Part shown: positions 1 through 7,087 of the stretch, one piece after another
Numbering within the stretch: the stretch's first letter is position 1
How the letters are laid out: each line of letters opens with the position of its first letter
Source of the DNA: JACVRW01 sp963771715
Lineage (GTDB): Bacteria > Actinomycetota > Thermoleophilia > Solirubrobacterales > Thermoleophilaceae
DNA: 64,000 nucleotides
Direction of reading: 5' to 3'
Assembly: GCA_963771715.1 (NCBI GenBank)
Contig: CAVYUQ010000006.1
Span: 62,001 to 126,000, forward strand
Program-made: the position numbers and the translations under genes
The notes under the pieces: generated by a model
The model's input: only the letters and a program-made list of their open reading frames with translations
What the model was told of the DNA's origin: nothing
Database searches by the model: none

Positions 1-13
1 CGGCGGGCGGCGT

Positions 14-286
14 TCACGCGTTCGCGACCACCTCGCGCACCTCGACGTTGTCGATGGTGACGGCCTCGGGATCCGGCGGGCCCTCCGAGCGGAGCCGGTC
101 CGCTACGTCTCGCGCGGCGCCCTCCGATTCGAACACGACCATCGAGAGGCCGCGGTTGTCCTCGGAGCGAGTCCAGTAGCCGGCGATGAAGCCGGGCGCC
201 TGGGCGATGGTTGGCACCATCTGATCGAGCCCTTGGCGGGCGCGATCGAAGTCATGGATGGTGGCGGTCGCAACGACTGCGTGCAC
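14..286 (-). CDS. Small ABM/dimeric alpha-beta barrel domain protein
   Basis: A 90-aa protein with the length and pattern of an antibiotic-biosynthesis-monooxygenase (ABM) fold: an N-terminal strand, a helix of charged residues, then the stretch GFIAGYW and a second strand with VVFESE. Members are small dimers; some are heme or quinone monooxygenases, many have no known substrate. It is the last gene of the minus-strand amine cluster, 45 bases behind the FAD oxidoreductase, so it may act on or sense a product of that enzyme. The fold call is by eye; the function is unknown. Confidence 0.7.
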   Translation of the reverse strand: MHAVVATATIHDFDRARQGLDQMVPTIAQAPGFIAGYWTRSEDNRGLSMVVFESEGAARDVADRLRSEGPPDPEAVTIDNVEVREVVANA

Positions 287-331
287 GATCCCTCCTTGGT
301 CGTTGGGCGGTGCGCCGAGCCTACTTCGCGC

Positions 332-1600
332 TCAGCTCCAGGGATAGGGGCTGTTCGAGACCGGGTGCAGGTCGCCGGTCGCGAAGCGCTCGTACCTGAA
401 CGGGTGCAGCAGGCTCGAGTGCTCGCCGAGCACCACGTTCGCCACCTCGCGTCCCACGGCGATCATCTTGTAGCCGTGGTTCGAGTCGGCGATCACGAAG
501 ACGTTCGGCCGCATGTAGTCGAACACGGGGAAGTTGTCGGCCGTGAAGGCGCCCACGCCGCCGGAGCGCACGTCGCGGTACTTCGGGCGCGCTCCCTCGA
601 AGCGCTCCATGCAGTGCGACAGCGCCGCGCACCAGAGGTCGGGGAAGCTCTCCTCGGCCGAGCCGGTCGGGTAGGGATCGACCTCGAACTCGTGGCCCTT
701 CGGGATCGGTGACGCGCCGCCCTGCACGCTCGCCCTGTCCTGCTTGAAGTAGACGCCCCACTGCTCGTCGGTGATCAAGGTGCCGTCGTCGGCGTGGAGC
801 GGCGCGTGGCTGTCCACGTGGAGCACGGGCGGGAGCTCGCCGGTGGCGGTCACGAAGACGCTCGGGTCCACGTCGATCTCGCCCTCCTGGAGGTACCAGT
901 AGGTCCACATCTCGCGCTCCTCGCCGGCCACCTCGAGCCGGCGCGGAAGGCCGAGCATCTCCCAGACGTTCGCGACCCAGGGGCCCACCGCCACGATCAC
1001 CTGCTCGACGGCGATCGGGCCCTCGCTGGTGCGCACGCGAGTCACGGCGCCGGAGTCGTCGCGCTCGAAGCCCGTGACCTCAACGCCCTCGTCGATCTCG
1101 GCGCCGGCGTGCAGCGCCTTCTGGGCCAGCCCCTCGATCGACTCCCTGTTGAACGCGAAGCCGCCGCGGTGCTCGTGCAGGCAGACGCTCAGCCCGGGCG
1201 CGCGCCAGTCGGGGAACAGAGCGCGCATGTGGGCGGCCACGTCGGCCTCCCCCAGGATCAGGTCGGAGTCGTAGCCGATCCGCTGCTGGCGCTCGTGGAC
1301 GGTGGTGAGGTCGTCCTCCTGGGCGCCGTCGCCGAGCGCGATGTAGCCGGAGCCGTGGTAGTGGAGCGTCTCGGGGTCGGACTCCCAGATCTCCACGCAG
1401 GCCGCCATCAGCTCCGACATCGCGGGCTGGAAGTAGTTGTTGCGCACGACGCCGCAGGCGATGCCGGACGCGCCGGCCGCCACGGCCGTCTTGTCGAGCA
1501 CCACCACCTGCTCCCCGCGCTCGGCGAGGTGCCAGGCTGTCGAGAGGCCGTGCACGCCGGCTCCGATCACGAGGTACGGGACGGAGCGTTCCCGGGCCAT
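332..1600 (-). CDS. FAD-dependent amine/amino-acid oxidoreductase (DAO family)
   Basis: A 422-aa flavoprotein of the D-amino-acid oxidase/sarcosine oxidase beta superfamily. The Rossmann motif GAGVHG is at residues 13-18 and the acidic ribose-binding residue (D36) ends the second strand. A GASGIACGVVRNNY segment follows, where this family holds the flavin. The family oxidises C-N bonds of secondary amines or amino acids. It lies behind glutamine-synthetase-like and glutamate-synthase-like genes, so the natural guess is oxidation of an N-substituted glutamate. Unlike the second flavoprotein of the window (14677-15903) it has no alpha, gamma or delta partner genes beside it. A perfect inverted repeat sits directly before its start codon. 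Confidence 0.85.
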   Translation of the reverse strand: MARERSVPYLVIGAGVHGLSTAWHLAERGEQVVVLDKTAVAAGASGIACGVVRNNYFQPAMSELMAACVEIWESDPETLHYHGSGYIALGDGAQEDDLTTVHERQQRIGYDSDLILGEADVAAHMRALFPDWRAPGLSVCLHEHRGGFAFNRESIEGLAQKALHAGAEIDEGVEVTGFERDDSGAVTRVRTSEGPIAVEQVIVAVGPWVANVWEMLGLPRRLEVAGEEREMWTYWYLQEGEIDVDPSVFVTATGELPPVLHVDSHAPLHADDGTLITDEQWGVYFKQDRASVQGGASPIPKGHEFEVDPYPTGSAEESFPDLWCAALSHCMERFEGARPKYRDVRSGGVGAFTADNFPVFDYMRPNVFVIADSNHGYKMIAVGREVANVVLGEHSSLLHPFRYERFATGDLHPVSNSPYPWS

Positions 1601-1601
1601 C

Positions 1602-1620
1602 TAAAGGGACAGTCCCTTTA
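1602..1620. repeat. Perfect 9-bp inverted repeat before the FAD oxidoreductase start
   Basis: TAAAGGGAC, one spacer base, then GTCCCTTTA, one base upstream of the ATG at 1600. On the minus strand the hairpin would contain the only purine-rich run able to serve as ribosome binding site. It may be an operator, a translation-control hairpin or a dispersed palindromic repeat. A related element occurs at 21140-21160. Confidence 0.7.
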
Positions 1621-1635
1621 AGTTGGCGCCGGACA

Positions 1636-2088
1636 TCAGTGGAGCGGCGGCTCCCAGCCCTCGAGCACCGAGGGCTGCCAGTTTTCGCCGACCGTCCTCG
1701 AGCCCTCCACCCAGGGGCCGAGCTCGGGCTGCGGGAACTTGCAGTGCTTCTCCTTAAGGCGGATGCCGTAGGAGTTGCCCGACTGGAGGTGGGCGATCAG
1801 CACCTTGCGCGCGATCTCGTTCTCGCGGCCTTCGGGGATCTCGAAGTAGAGCTTGAGGAAGGAGTTCGAGTAGCGGTCGAAGACCGCCGGCAGGCCCTCC
1901 TCCTCGAGCAGCTCGATGTCCTCGAGCCAGTTGAGGTCCTGACCGGGCGTGGCCGCCTCGAGGTCGATGTCCTCGACCGCCGAGATGTCCTCCTGGTACG
2001 GGTAGCGCGTGCCCGACAGGAACTCCGAGTCGATCGCGACGATCTTCTCGGGCTCGCGGGTGCTCGGCAGGACCTGGTGGTCGCTCAT
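1636..2088 (-). CDS. Unrecognised 150-aa protein of the amine cluster
   Basis: I do not recognise this family. The ATG at 2088 overlaps the stop of the glutamate-synthase-like gene (ATGA), which implies translational coupling. The N-terminal half (about residues 15-70) is strongly acidic (SEFLSG, ISAVEDIDLEAA, IELLEEEG). The second half looks folded, with FLKLYFEIPEG followed by a basic helix, LKEKHCKFPQPELGPWVEG, and a Trp/Pro-rich tail ending PPLH. No signal peptide, membrane segment or metal-binding Cys pair is visible. From its place between the synthase core and the FAD oxidoreductase it could be an accessory subunit of either one. Confidence 0.8.
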   Translation of the reverse strand: MSDHQVLPSTREPEKIVAIDSEFLSGTRYPYQEDISAVEDIDLEAATPGQDLNWLEDIELLEEEGLPAVFDRYSNSFLKLYFEIPEGRENEIARKVLIAHLQSGNSYGIRLKEKHCKFPQPELGPWVEGSRTVGENWQPSVLEGWEPPLH

Positions 2089-3518
2089 CGTCCCGCCTCC
2101 TCGCGCACGGCCGGCAGCTCGTCGATCGGGTTCTCGAGATAGCGGTCGAGCAGCGTCTCGATGCGCTGAAGCGCGTTCTCCTCGGACACGCCCGGGATGT
2201 AGTTCGTGCCGGCCAGCGGGACCTTCGCCATCGCCGCGGCCTCGGTGGTGAGCGCGCACAGGTCCTCGGGCTCGAGGCTGTGAACGTCGGTCTTCCCGCA
2301 CGCGCGCGCGAGCATCTGCACCTCGAGCGTGAGCGTGTGGAGGAAGTTGTAGACGCGGTTGGCCGCCTCCTCCACGTGCAGCCGCTTGCGCAGCTCCGGA
2401 TCCTGGGTCGTGATGCCCACCGGGCAGCGACCCGTGTGGCAGTGGTAGCACTGGCCCGCCGGCACGCCGATGGTGCCCTCGTAGTCGGTAACGCCCGGGA
2501 TCTCCTTGTTGCAGTTGAGCGCCATCAGGGCGGAGTGGCCGATCGCGACGGCGTCGGCGCCGAGCGCGATGCACTTGGCCACGTCGCCGCCGTTGCGGAT
2601 GCCGCCGGCCACCACGAGGTCGATCTCGTCCGCCAGGCCCACGTCCTCCAGCGCGCGGCGCGCCTCGGGGATCGCCGCCATCAGCGGGATGCCGGTCTCC
2701 TCGGCCGCTACGTGCGGGCCCGCGCCCGTGCCGCCCTCGGCGCCGTCGAGGTAGATGATGTCCGGGCCGCACTTGGCGGCCATGCGCACGTCGTCGTACA
2801 CGCGCGCGGCGCCGAGCTTCAGCTGGATCGGGATCTCGTAGTTGGTGGCCTCGCGGGTCTCCTGGACCTTGAGGCTCAGGTCATCGGGGCCGAGCCAGTC
2901 GGGGTGGCGGGCGGGGCTTCGCTGGTCGATGCCCGCGGGCAGGCTGCGCATCTCCGCCACCTGCTCCGTCACCTTCTGGCCCATCAAGTGCCCGCCGAGG
3001 CCGACCTTGCAGCCCTGGCCGATGAAGAACTCGACCGCGTCGGCCAGCATCAGGTGGTGCGGGTTGAACCCGTACCGGCTCTGGATGATCTGGTAGTACC
3101 ACTTGGTCGACAGCTCGCGCTCGGGCGGGATCATTCCGCCCTCGCCTGAGCACGTGGCGGTGCCGGCCATCGACGCGCCCTTCGCGAGCGCCATCTTCGC
3201 CTCGATGCTGAGCGCGCCGAAGCTCATCCCGGTGATGTAGATCGGGATGTCGAGCTCGATCGGCTTCTTGGCGAAGCGCGCGCCGAGCACGGTCTTGGTC
3301 ACGCACTTCTCGCGGTAGCCCTCGATCACGAAGCGCGTGAGCGTGCCCGGCAGGAAGATCAGCTCGTCCCAGTGCGGGATCTTCTTGAACATCGAGAAGC
3401 CGCGCATCCGGTAGCGACCGAGCTCGGCCTTCATGTGGATGTCGTCGATGACCTCCGGGGTGAAGATCTTCGAGCGGCCGAGGACCGTCTTCTGGCTCGG
3501 TGCGTTCTCGTCTGCCAT
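2085..3518 (-). CDS. FMN/[3Fe-4S] glutamate-synthase core protein, MgsC/GlxD-like (cluster A)
   Basis: A 477-aa stand-alone version of the FMN-binding domain of glutamate synthase. Visible family signatures are GMSFGALS near residue 95, GEGGM, a (beta/alpha)8 barrel with GGIRNGGDVA for the FMN phosphate, and the iron-sulfur motif GQCYHCHTGRCPVG, whose three Cys match the [3Fe-4S] ligands of GltB. In N-methylglutamate synthase and Glx systems this protein works with separate amidotransferase and GXGXG subunits, both encoded just upstream here. The start codon is one base past the end of the GXGXG gene. All catalytic signatures look intact, in contrast to the paralogue at 19759-21139. Confidence 0.92.
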   Translation of the reverse strand: MADENAPSQKTVLGRSKIFTPEVIDDIHMKAELGRYRMRGFSMFKKIPHWDELIFLPGTLTRFVIEGYREKCVTKTVLGARFAKKPIELDIPIYITGMSFGALSIEAKMALAKGASMAGTATCSGEGGMIPPERELSTKWYYQIIQSRYGFNPHHLMLADAVEFFIGQGCKVGLGGHLMGQKVTEQVAEMRSLPAGIDQRSPARHPDWLGPDDLSLKVQETREATNYEIPIQLKLGAARVYDDVRMAAKCGPDIIYLDGAEGGTGAGPHVAAEETGIPLMAAIPEARRALEDVGLADEIDLVVAGGIRNGGDVAKCIALGADAVAIGHSALMALNCNKEIPGVTDYEGTIGVPAGQCYHCHTGRCPVGITTQDPELRKRLHVEEAANRVYNFLHTLTLEVQMLARACGKTDVHSLEPEDLCALTTEAAAMAKVPLAGTNYIPGVSEENALQRIETLLDRYLENPIDELPAVREEAGR

Positions 3519-4317
3519 CTAGAGGACCAGCTTCCGCTCGCTCGGCTCGAGCGAGTCGTAGTTGTAGAGCTTCTTGCCGCAGACGAACTTCTGGAACTGC
3601 GGCGGGTCACCGAGGCCGTAGATGCGGAACTTGCGCTGGATCAGCTCGGTGTCGGCGTCCGTCCATTCGCCCTCCACGCAGTCGATGCCGAGCGCCTTCA
3701 CCTTGCCCGCGACGTAGAGCGTGCCGTCGTACATGGAGTCGCCGAGGCCGGGGCCGACGTCGCCGCAGATGATCTGGCGGCCGCGCTGCATCATGAAGCC
3801 GGTCATCGAGCCGGCGTCGCCCATCACGAGGATGGTGCCGCCCTTCTGATCAATGCCGGTGCGGGCGCCGACCTGTCCTTTCACTACGAGGTCCCCACCC
3901 CTTAGGGCGGCGCCCGCCAACGACCCGGCATTTGACTCGATTACGACAACTCCCGACATCATGTTCTCGGCCACCGACCAGCCCACGCGCCCGTTGATCT
4001 GAACCTCCGGGCCGTCGATCAGGCCGACGCCGAAGTAGCCGAGGCTGCCTTCGAACGTAATGCGACATCTCTGCAAAATCCCGACGCCCAGCGAATGCTT
4101 GGCGCTCGGATTGAGGATCGTCACGTCCTTGACGCCCTCTTCGTAGACCAGTCGTCGCAGTTCAGCATTGATCTTGCGCGTTGTGAGGTCCTTCGCGTCG
4201 AACTGCGCGCTGTCTCCGTCGATTTCGGCGACGTTCGGGACTGAGTCGTCGAGCTCGACGAGGCCGCGGGGGTCGAAGAGGACTTCCTCGTGTGTCGGGC
4301 TACCGAGTCCAAACCAT
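3519..4317 (-). CDS. GXGXG-domain glutamate-synthase-like protein, MgsB/GlxC-like (cluster A)
   Basis: This is the right-handed beta-helix (alpha subunit C-terminal) domain of glutamate synthase as a separate protein. Glycine repeats such as GSLGYFGVG and GPGLGDSMYDGTLYVAG define it. The longest canonical ORF begins with GTG at 4124 (201 aa), but the same frame is open to 4317 and encodes plausible homologous sequence (TTRKINAELRRLVYEEGVKDV) that aligns with the N-terminus of the paralogue at 21188-21899. No ATG, GTG or TTG occurs in that extension. Either the start is non-canonical, or a base is wrong near the mgsA-like stop at 4300. The true start is therefore unresolved. Confidence 0.85.
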
Positions 4318-5235
4318 CACCGCGCCCTCGTAGGGGTCGTACGTCTCGATCTCGCGGTCGACGACCTTGCGGATCGCGATCTCCTCGCTTGCCAGCGCGA
4401 CGATGTCGTCGGACTCGTAGAGCACCAGCGGCTTCGCCCCGAGCTCGTCCTTGGCAACGCCGAGCGCGTCTTCCGTAACGCAGATGTAGGTGAACACGCC
4501 GTCGAGTTCACTCAGGCTGCGCTGCATCGACTCCTCGAGCGAGTCGCCCTGCGCCATGCGCTCGGCGAGGTAGACGGCGATGATCTCGGAGTCGCATTCC
4601 GACTGGAAGCGGTGGCCGGCTCGTTCCAGACGCCGCTTCCACTGGTGGTAGTTCGTGAGCTGCCCGTTGTGGACCACGGCAACGTCCGGGAACGGATAGG
4701 CCCAGTACGGGTGGGCGTTGGCGATGTCCACGTCGGACTCGGTGGCCATGCGCGCGTGTCCGATGCCGTGGGTGCCGATGAACTTGTCGAGGCCGTAGTC
4801 GCTCGCCACCGTCTCGGCGTCCCCGAGGTCCTTCACGATCTCGAGCGTCTTGCCGAGGCTGAGCACCTCGGTGCCGCGCACGTCCTCGACGTAGTCGGCG
4901 AGCCGCTTGAGGTCGCCTTCGTAGCCGAACGTGACTGTCATGGCGTGCTCGGACGGGCCCTGGATGTCGGCGATGTCAGCGCCGAGCGAGCGCATCCGCC
5001 CCTCAACGTCGCTGCGCTGGCGACGATGGCGCTCCACAAGGTCGAAGTCGTGATGACCGTTCGACTCCGCGAGCTTCACGTGCATCACGTAGCCGTCGCC
5101 CGCCGGCCGGTACAGCGCGTACCCGGTCGAGTCCGGGCCGCGGTGCTTCATGGCCTGGAGCATCGCGGTCATGTCGCGGCCGACCTTGCGCTCGCCACCG
5201 CCGTCGCGGTAGATGATCCCTGCGATTCCGCACAT
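4300..5235 (-). CDS. Class II glutamine amidotransferase, MgsA/GlxB-like (cluster A)
   Basis: A 311-aa protein starting MCGIAG. Cys2 becomes the N-terminal nucleophile after Met removal, as in all class II (Ntn) amidotransferases. Other signatures are HRGPDSTG near residue 31, GIGHARMATES, and the glutamine-site motif VVHNGQLTNY. In glutamate synthase this domain releases ammonia from glutamine. In N-methylglutamate synthase it is thought to take the amine from a gamma-glutamylamide. It follows the glutamine-synthetase-like gene by 46 bases and overlaps the open frame of the GXGXG gene downstream. Confidence 0.92.
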   Translation of the reverse strand: MCGIAGIIYRDGGGERKVGRDMTAMLQAMKHRGPDSTGYALYRPAGDGYVMHVKLAESNGHHDFDLVERHRRQRSDVEGRMRSLGADIADIQGPSEHAMTVTFGYEGDLKRLADYVEDVRGTEVLSLGKTLEIVKDLGDAETVASDYGLDKFIGTHGIGHARMATESDVDIANAHPYWAYPFPDVAVVHNGQLTNYHQWKRRLERAGHRFQSECDSEIIAVYLAERMAQGDSLEESMQRSLSELDGVFTYICVTEDALGVAKDELGAKPLVLYESDDIVALASEEIAIRKVVDREIETYDPYEGAVMVWTR

Positions 5236-5264
5236 GGCTAGCGCCCCTGCCCCGCGGCGCGTCC

Positions 5265-5280
5265 CTGCCCCGCGGGGCAG
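5265..5280. repeat. 16-bp perfect palindrome between ligase and amidotransferase genes
   Basis: CTGCCCCGCGGGGCAG lies in the 46-base gap between the ligase stop and the amidotransferase start, with a second copy of CCTGCCCCGCGG just before it. As RNA it would form a strong stem, possibly tuning expression across the operon. No U-tract follows, so it is not a classical terminator. Confidence 0.5.
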
Positions 5281-5281
5281 C

Positions 5282-6778
5282 TCAAGGCAGAACCTCCAGG
5301 TACTCGTCGCGCTCCCAGTCCGTGACGGCCGCCAGGTAGCGCTCCCACTCGTCGCGCTTGTAGTGCTTGAACACGTCGTAGAGGCGACCCGGCATGGCGC
5401 TCTTGATCAGGTCGTCCGCTTCGAGCGCCTCGAGGGCGGCGCCGAGCGAGTCCGGCACGCGCTCCAGCTTCTCGCTGGGCTTGCTGCCGTTCTCCGCCTG
5501 CTCGGCGAGGATGTCGTAGGTGTTGCGGCTCTGTGGCTCGCCCGGGTCGATCTTGTTACGGATGCCGTCGAGCCCGGCATAGAGCAGCGCCGGGATCGTG
5601 AGGTACGGGTTCGAGCTCGAGTCCACGCCGCGGTACTCGAAGCGGCCGCCGCTCGCCACGCGCACGGTGCAGGTGCGGTTCTGCCAGCCCCAGTTCTTGT
5701 AGACGGGGGCCCAGAAGCCGAAGTCCCACATGCGGCAGTAGGAGTTGACGGTCGGGTTGCCGACGCACATCAGAGCGCCGAAGTGCTCCAGCATTCCGCC
5801 GAGGAAGTAACGGGCTGTGTCCGACAGCTCGGCCGGGCCGCTCTTGTCGTGGAAGACATTGTTGCCCTCGTCGTCGATGAGCGTGAAGTGGTGGTGGTGC
5901 CCGTTGGCCGACACGCCCGTGAACGGCTTCGGCATGAAGGTCGGCAGGAGGCCGTGCTTGCGCCCCACCGCGGCGCAGATCTGGCGGTAGGTCGTGGTGT
6001 TGTCGGCCGTCTTGACGGGACGGTCGAAGCGGAAGTTCAGCTCGAGCTGGCCCGGGGCGTCCTCGTGGTCGCCGTAGCTCATGTCGAGGCCGAGCGCCTG
6101 GCCGTATTCCACGACGTCGAGGAGCACCGGACGCAGTTCCTCGAACTGGTGGATGTGGTAGCAGTAGGGCTTGGTCACGCCCTCGGGCGGCGAGCCGTCC
6201 TCGGACTTCTTGAGCCACATCATTTCCGGCTCGATGCCGATCAGGAACTGGTAGCCGAGCTCCTCCTCGAACTCCGCTACCACGCGCTTGAGGTTCTGGC
6301 GCGGGTCGGCGTCGAGCAGCTCGCCTGTCTCGGTGTCGTAGCAGTCGCAGAACACGCGCGCGACGCGCGTTGTCCCAGGGGAGCGTCGGCGAAGGTGGAG
6401 AGGTCCGCCATGGCGGCGAGCTCGGACTCCTCGGGACCGAAGCCGATGTAGTCGCCGGCGCGGTCGACGAAGAGGTTGGCGGTGGCGCCGTAGACGAGCT
6501 GGTAGCCCTTCTCGGCGACCTGCGGGAAGAAGGAGGCGACGACGCCCTTCCCCATCACCCGGCCCGTGACCGAGACCTGCTGGAAGAAGACGTACTTGAT
6601 GCCCTCGGACTCGATGCGCTTGGTGATCTCCTGCGATCTGCTCGCGCCGGCCGGGCTGATTGCGGGCCTCCTCGAGCGTCTTGGGCGGCATGACCGCGCG
6701 CGGGCTCTCGAGGACCGTCCTAACATCGCCGCCGAACTGCATCGCGGCCGAGGCGTCGACGGTGACGCTGTCGCTCAT
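5282..6778 (-). CDS. Glutamine-synthetase-like amine ligase, GlnT/GMAS family (cluster A; two frameshifts)
   Basis: A glutamine-synthetase fold protein of about 495 aa, likely making gamma-glutamyl amides from glutamate, ATP and an amine (or ammonia). Signatures are GIEPEMMW (metal-ligand Glu), YGDHEDAPGQLELNF, NGHHHHFTL and SSSNPYLTIPALLYAGLDG. The frame is broken twice, near 6660 and near 6370. The middle part (EGIKYVFFQQVSVTGRVMGKG to STFADAPLG) is read in another frame, and together the pieces give a continuous family sequence, so sequencing error is more likely than decay. A ribosome site GGAGGAG lies at 6783-6789. It leads the operon behind a promoter with a putative operator at 6851-6864. 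Relative to the second copy (22983-24363) its N-terminus and active-site histidine cluster differ, which may mean another amine substrate. Confidence 0.85.
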   Translation of the reverse strand: MSDSVTVDASAAMQFGGDVRTVLESPRAVMPPKTLEEARNQPGRREQIAGDHQAHRVRGHQVRLLPAGLGHGPGDGEGRRRLLLPAGRREGLPARLRRHRQPLRRPRRRLHRLRSRGVRARRHGGPLHLRRRSPGTTRVARVFCDCYDTETGELLDADPRQNLKRVVAEFEEELGYQFLIGIEPEMMWLKKSEDGSPPEGVTKPYCYHIHQFEELRPVLLDVVEYGQALGLDMSYGDHEDAPGQLELNFRFDRPVKTADNTTTYRQICAAVGRKHGLLPTFMPKPFTGVSANGHHHHFTLIDDEGNNVFHDKSGPAELSDTARYFLGGMLEHFGALMCVGNPTVNSYCRMWDFGFWAPVYKNWGWQNRTCTVRVASGGRFEYRGVDSSSNPYLTIPALLYAGLDGIRNKIDPGEPQSRNTYDILAEQAENGSKPSEKLERVPDSLGAALEALEADDLIKSAMPGRLYDVFKHYKRDEWERYLAAVTDWERDEYLEVLP

Positions 6779-7087
6779 ACGTCTCCTCCAATGGGTGGGG
6801 GCCTACCGAGCCGCGCCCAAGGGCGCGCCGCGACTATAACGCAGTTTTGAGCAAATTTGTATAGGGACGATTGCCGTGGGATCACGCGGAAGGGGCGGCA
6901 ACCGACCAACGGCCCTTTGAACGGACGTGGCACGCCAGGGCAGCGCGCTCACAGCGCACAGTGCGGTCGTCAGCTGCAGCGCAGTGGGGCGCCGCCCCGA
7001 CCCCATGCCTGCGCGGCTTCGTCGCGGTGAGGCCGCGGCCTCGAGCGCTAGCTCCCTTCTGCGCTCGTCATAAGCGGCCGCCCGAGC
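6779..7087 (-). promoter_or_regulatory. 309-bp intergenic promoter region of the cluster A ligase
   Basis: No gene is visible here. In the direction of the ligase the region holds a palindromic AT-rich box (6851-6864), a possible -10 element TATAGT (6833-6838), a small hairpin GCGCCC-AA-GGGCGC in the leader (6813-6826) and a good Shine-Dalgarno sequence (6783-6789). The far half (6870-7087) shows no feature I can name. Confidence 0.55.
6851..6864. promoter_or_regulatory. Putative operator, half-conserved TATACAAATTTG palindrome
   Basis: On the minus strand this reads CTATACAAATTTGC. Its 12-base core TATACAAATTTG recurs at 19738-19749 in front of mgdB. In such GC-rich DNA a shared AT-rich palindrome at two related promoters is unlikely by chance. 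The obvious candidate regulator is the GntR protein at 12166-12965. It lies about 75 bases upstream of the ligase start and overlaps where a -35 element would be. Confidence 0.6.

Noticed and set aside
2085..5235. Split glutamate synthase for general nitrogen assimilation
   Set aside because: The three separate domains with a GlnT-like ligase and an amine-type oxidase match Glx/N-methylglutamate-type systems better. No NADPH-binding GltD small subunit is present.
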